DNA from: Muricomes sp049840515
Lineage (GTDB): Bacteria; Bacillota; Clostridia; Lachnospirales; Lachnospiraceae
DNA: 64,000 bases
Assembly (NCBI GenBank): GCA_049840515.1
Contig: JASGKW010000011.1
Location: 1 to 64,000 of the forward strand
Reading direction: 5' to 3'
In this document: in pieces, positions 61,070 to 64,000 of the stretch
Position numbering within the stretch: position 1 is the first letter of the stretch
How the letters are laid out: every line of letters starts with the position of its first letter
Made by a program: the position numbers and the translations under genes
The notes under the pieces: model-generated
The model's database searches: none
Told to the model about the DNA's origin: nothing
Seen by the model: the letters and a program-made list of their open reading frames with translations, nothing else

Positions 61070-61100
61070 GAAAAATGCCCCTTACAAAATGTAAAGAGCA
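61070..61100 (-). terminator. attenuator-type hairpin before parA
   Basis: In minus-strand RNA, TGCTCTTTAC / GTAAGGGGCA stem (two G-U pairs), then TTTTTC and CATGCCC; GAAAGGAGG follows within 20 bp. Confidence 0.65.
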
Positions 61101-61123
61101 ATTTCATATTTGTATTTAGTTTT

Positions 61124-61472
61124 CTATATTACTTGAAAATAAGTAAGAGCATCTTTGATAGCATCTACTTGAATAGGAGTGGGGTGCTTTCTCGGCTGTT
61201 TTAATGTTTCTACTGCATTAGGAGCATCGTACATGGGTAAACCTAAATCTCGCTTGACCTCGGCAATGTATGCTGTGTGTACCTTAAAGCTGTATTTTTC
61301 AAAGGATATATTCCTTTATCAGCTTGTAAGTAGTTTGCTGTTTTGGCTTGTATGCCTCTGCTTTTTCTACTATACTATTAAGAGGTATCATACCAACGCT
61401 GTTTCCAAAGTCCACAGATACGTTGATATAGCTGTCTGGAGCTTTGTGGGTCTTTGGTAATACCGTTGAGAC
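61124..61472 (-). pseudogene. recombinase/target-gene tail fragment at ICE right end
   Basis: Read inward from the right repeat, the minus strand gives HVSTVLPKTHKAPDSYIN, then EKAEAYKPK and TTYKLIKEYI. After a one-base shift it continues KVHTAYIAEVKRDLGLPMYD to AIKDALTYFQVI and stop (61124). It is in frame with the recombinase across the 11-bp core, so excision would fuse this ~55-residue tail (or ~115 if the shift were healed) to the recombinase. It is homologous to remnants 1 and 2. Confidence 0.65.
61462..61472. repeat. ICE right attachment repeat (attR core)
   Basis: ACCGTTGAGAC, identical to 22996-23006. On the + strand the flank continues VETVCLMSK and stop, again a target-tail motif. 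Confidence 0.75.
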
Positions 61473-61570
61473 AGTTTGCTTGATGTCGAAATAAGAGAGT
61501 TCTGAAACGGTTGAAAATACTAGGTTTGATAGATGATGTGATATAAAAATAAGTAATTTGACTTATTTTG

Positions 61571-61606
61571 CCCTTTGGTATGTGTATATAGGAACATATC
61601 AAAGGG
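61571..61606. repeat. hairpin outside ICE
   Basis: CCCTTTGGTATGT / ACATATCAAAGGG, one bulge, 10-nt loop. No gene nearby except the remnant below. Confidence 0.45.
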
Positions 61607-61669
61607 TAATTTCTTAGTGAAATGGATACAAAAAGTTATCAGTGTGAAATATTGCGTTATTAATTAAGA

Positions 61670-61786
61670 ATGGAGCATAATGGTATTAGCTCTTGTGCTA
61701 TAGTAGATTCCGGGAATTCGACAGGTAACGAAGAGCGTCATGTCGGAATCATATCTAAAGAAAAATACGATGCGGTTCAGGCTTGA
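61670..61786 (+). pseudogene. serine recombinase fragment
   Basis: A 38-codon frame containing RHVGIISKEKYDAVQA, a pattern from the recombinase domain of large serine recombinases (typically '..H..IIS.E.fd.VQ'), and then a stop. No ribosome site. The rest of 61,495-61,872 holds no gene that I can support. It suggests that another element once occupied this site. Confidence 0.4.
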
Positions 61787-61872
61787 AATGACATCACGTA
61801 GTAATGTAGAGATAATCGAAAGTGTAGTTCATAGAAAAAGATGAAATATAGTTCGAAGAAAAGAGAAAAGAA

Positions 61873-63843
61873 ATGATTGAAAAAATTAAATACAAATTAT
61901 TTTATTTAGCATATTTTTGTGTTAGTAAAATTATGGAATGTGTGTTTTTTATTTATGAAATTATAAGACATCCAATTAGAAAAATTTCAGTTTGGTTTGT
62001 GGCTCTATTATTTTGGATAGTTTATGAAAATATTAAAGTGTCGATGAACGGTAAAGAAATGTTTATTATGTCGGCAGGACTGGTTTCTATAATGACATTT
62101 ATTTCTAGTTATCTAGAAAACCAGACAATTGATATGGAGAAAAAAGAAAATTTTTACTTGGGCTTTAATGTAAAAAAATTGAGGTTTCATGATAATGTTT
62201 GGCTAAAAAGATTTAATAATGTTCCGTTAAAATTATTATTCTGGTTGATAGCTATCGTTCCGGTAATGATTTTGTACGCGGGCATTGGTTACAATACCGT
62301 AGTACTGTGTAAAATAGCTGATTTTATTAATAAAAATATTGTATGTATAAAATCGGTTTGGTTAGCGGTATTTGTCGTGAGTTCTTTTTATTGCGTTGCA
62401 ATTCTAATTGAATCAGTTTCTTTATCTAGAGTTACTTTTTCACAAAGTTATTTATACAGAACGTCAAAAAGGATTGAAAAAAATATCATTGAAAGAAAGA
62501 TCGAAGACTACTTTAAAGAAGAGTTTAAAAAAATTTTTAGTATTAAGTCTATCTTAAAACAGAACAACGAGTTCTATTCTAGTGTTGAAACATTAATAAA
62601 TTATATTTTCAATAGAGGACGTGATGTAAGTAATAATGAAACTGAATTTAATGAGTATGTTAAATGGGCCTTTTGCAGTGAAAGAGATTTAATTGATAAT
62701 CTATTAAGATGGATATTTAAATACAATGAAAATAATAAAAACAATAAACTTATTGGTTTGATCAAGTCATTTTTACTAGAGAAAAGCATGGAAATGCTTA
62801 GGCTATATTATAGTGTTAAGTGGAATACGATTAATTCAATTAAACAATGTAATGTCTCTACATTTGGGATTTTAGAAATTGCATATTATGATCTAAGAAA
62901 ACTTCTTCACGTGGAAGAAAAAATGCATTCTAATGATAATTATAAAAATATTTTTTGGGGAGAATATAGAAAAAATGGATTTCAAATATACAGTAAAGAT
63001 GTTGCTAAAAGTAATTTGTGTATATCGAAAATCGTTAATATTTTGGAAGAAAAAATTAAAAATATTGATTTTATAAATAATATCAGTGATGTAGATATTA
63101 TTTTTAATATATTTGATGTTCTCAATGATATTGACTGTAAAACGAAAGGCCGGCTTTATTTTCCTCTTATATTTAATAACATGTATTTTCATGTTATTTA
63201 TGACGATAAAGGATGTAGTAATATTGTAAGAGAATTTTCCAATAAAATAAAAAGCAAATATTTGGAAGATTATATTGTTAAAGAAAGAGAAGTTCAAAGT
63301 AAAAAAATATTAATGAGCGGAGACATTTTACCAAAAGAAAAAAATGAATATTTAGCAAGCTTTTTACCATTGAAAGATATTGTAAGCGTATTGATTTTCA
63401 GATTGGCTTATTCGGAACGTTCACATAGAGAAGTAATGAATTTGGAAGAGTTTAAAGTTTGGAAAAATGCTGTTTATTATAGAGAAGCACAAGGAGAGGA
63501 TATTGAAGAATTAAAGAATCATAATTTCATACTTGAATTATGTGACACTATTAATAAATCATATGTATCACATTTTATATTTGATGATTTTTTGAAATGG
63601 GTATGGGCATCATTATTTGAAATATTCGATGATAAAAAATATAAGGAATTTATTGAATTTGGTAAAAAAGGAATTAGAAGGGATTTCTATTTAAATAGCT
63701 ACATAGTTATAAGATTGCTGTTGTGTACATATAGCTATAAACCCTTTTCCTTGTATGGGTTTACGGATAATGATAAAGAGCAAATAAAAAATGAATTGTC
63801 AGATATTAAGGATATTTTGAATGAAGAAAGAATTCATATTTGA
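61873..63843 (+). CDS. large AT-rich membrane protein, unrecognised
   Basis: 656 residues, Lys/Asn/Ile-rich. Four membrane segments in the first 185 residues (ISVWFVALLFWIVYENI; FIMSAGLVSIMTFISSYL; LLFWLIAIVPVMILYAGI; VWLAVFVVSSFYCVAILI) are followed by a large cytoplasmic helical region to the end. No known domain is evident. Membrane-anchored helical proteins of this kind occur as effectors or cargo in defence islands, but nothing here proves that. ATG 61873 follows AAAAGAGAAAAG. GC is about 27-30 percent, lower than any neighbour. Confidence 0.75.
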   Translation: MIEKIKYKLFYLAYFCVSKIMECVFFIYEIIRHPIRKISVWFVALLFWIVYENIKVSMNGKEMFIMSAGLVSIMTFISSYLENQTIDMEKKENFYLGFNVKKLRFHDNVWLKRFNNVPLKLLFWLIAIVPVMILYAGIGYNTVVLCKIADFINKNIVCIKSVWLAVFVVSSFYCVAILIESVSLSRVTFSQSYLYRTSKRIEKNIIERKIEDYFKEEFKKIFSIKSILKQNNEFYSSVETLINYIFNRGRDVSNNETEFNEYVKWAFCSERDLIDNLLRWIFKYNENNKNNKLIGLIKSFLLEKSMEMLRLYYSVKWNTINSIKQCNVSTFGILEIAYYDLRKLLHVEEKMHSNDNYKNIFWGEYRKNGFQIYSKDVAKSNLCISKIVNILEEKIKNIDFINNISDVDIIFNIFDVLNDIDCKTKGRLYFPLIFNNMYFHVIYDDKGCSNIVREFSNKIKSKYLEDYIVKEREVQSKKILMSGDILPKEKNEYLASFLPLKDIVSVLIFRLAYSERSHREVMNLEEFKVWKNAVYYREAQGEDIEELKNHNFILELCDTINKSYVSHFIFDDFLKWVWASLFEIFDDKKYKEFIEFGKKGIRRDFYLNSYIVIRLLLCTYSYKPFSLYGFTDNDKEQIKNELSDIKDILNEERIHI

Positions 63844-64000
63844 TTGTAATATATGGATAGCCTAATCGAAAATAGAAACATCAAGACTATAGAAATGTTG
63901 TAAAACCTGGCTTGAAACAGCAAGTAGTCCCATTGGATTTATGGGTGTGGAAGACATGTTCCTCAAACCTATAAATCTTTGACATGTTCCCGCAAACCTC
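63844..64000. other. window end, no gene seen
   Basis: AT-rich sequence with a weak inverted repeat (GGATTTATGGG ... CCTATAAATC). It may begin another mobile element, but this cannot be judged here. Confidence 0.3.

Noticed and set aside
61179..61460. 93-codon + strand frame with hydrophobic segments at the ICE right end
   Set aside because: The opposite strand clearly encodes the recombinase/target tail homologous to the other remnants.
63936..63977. Inverted repeat near the right edge as an IS end
   Set aside because: Arms imperfect and no transposase visible before the window ends.
1..64000. CRISPR arrays, tRNA or rRNA genes
   Set aside because: No regularly spaced direct repeats, no tRNA-like cloverleaf and no rRNA sequence noticed on either strand.

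Overview
The window looks like a piece of the chromosome of a gut Clostridia bacterium, most probably Lachnospiraceae. The reasons are clostridial-type Shine-Dalgarno sequences (AGGAGG) with some GTG and TTG starts, moderate to low GC, a clostridial siphophage gene set, and a Tn1549/CTn-like integrative conjugative element (ICE). No rRNA, tRNA or clear housekeeping locus is present, so genus is not resolved.

Region 1 (1-19740, + strand) is the late half of a siphovirus prophage in canonical order. It runs small and large terminase, portal, minor capsid protein with a toxin-like tail, scaffold, major capsid, HeH peptide, head-tail connector and minor capsid proteins, tail tube, two tail chaperone-type proteins, tape measure, Dit, Tal, a small tail protein, two membrane/holin proteins, a tandem DUF2829/Tad2 (anti-Thoeris) protein, and a frameshifted amidase. 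The early, lysogeny and integrase genes lie left of the window. Several intrinsic terminators have the upstream stop codon in or next to their stem-loop.

Region 2 (19741-22982) is an AT-rich accretion zone. Two decayed copies of a target-gene 3' end (a 'HVETVVLLSHK' tail resembling the RlmD/RumA C-terminus) bracket an HNH-like protein, a gene with an in-frame TGA, and a minimal nucleotidyltransferase. A YhcG-type PD-(D/E)XK nuclease follows.

Region 3 (about 22996-61472) is a 38.5-kb ICE bounded by an 11-bp direct repeat, ACCGTTGAGAC. A large serine recombinase lies at its left end and a fragment homologous to the target tail at its right end. Left to right it holds: the recombinase with a small partner gene; an ECF-like sigma factor behind a leader ORF and attenuator; a cargo operon (DXS-like synthase, SDR and aldo/keto reductase with a divergent LysR); regulators; relaxase, an oriT candidate and MobC; a giant methylase/helicase with TnpV nested inside and TnpW next to it; an LtrC/ArdC-like antirestriction protein; an AT-rich zinc-finger cargo gene; TopB; DUF4315/DUF4366; the type IV secretion core (CHAP hydrolase, VirB4, PrgI, VirB6, Maff2, VirD4, PcfB); and a replication/partition block (RepA-like, ParB, ParA). 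Most transfer genes are on the minus strand, and many operon segments begin with an intrinsic-terminator-like hairpin placed just before the ribosome-binding site.

Region 4 (61473-64000) is outside the ICE. It holds a serine-recombinase remnant and a very AT-rich, unrecognised 656-residue membrane protein.

Six genes (amidase, relaxase, methylase/helicase, TopB, CHAP hydrolase, PrgI) are each broken by one apparent frameshift in otherwise well-preserved coding sequence, and four of the six breaks fall on an AGCT. This may be sequencing or basecalling error rather than decay and should be settled before calling the ICE or phage defective.
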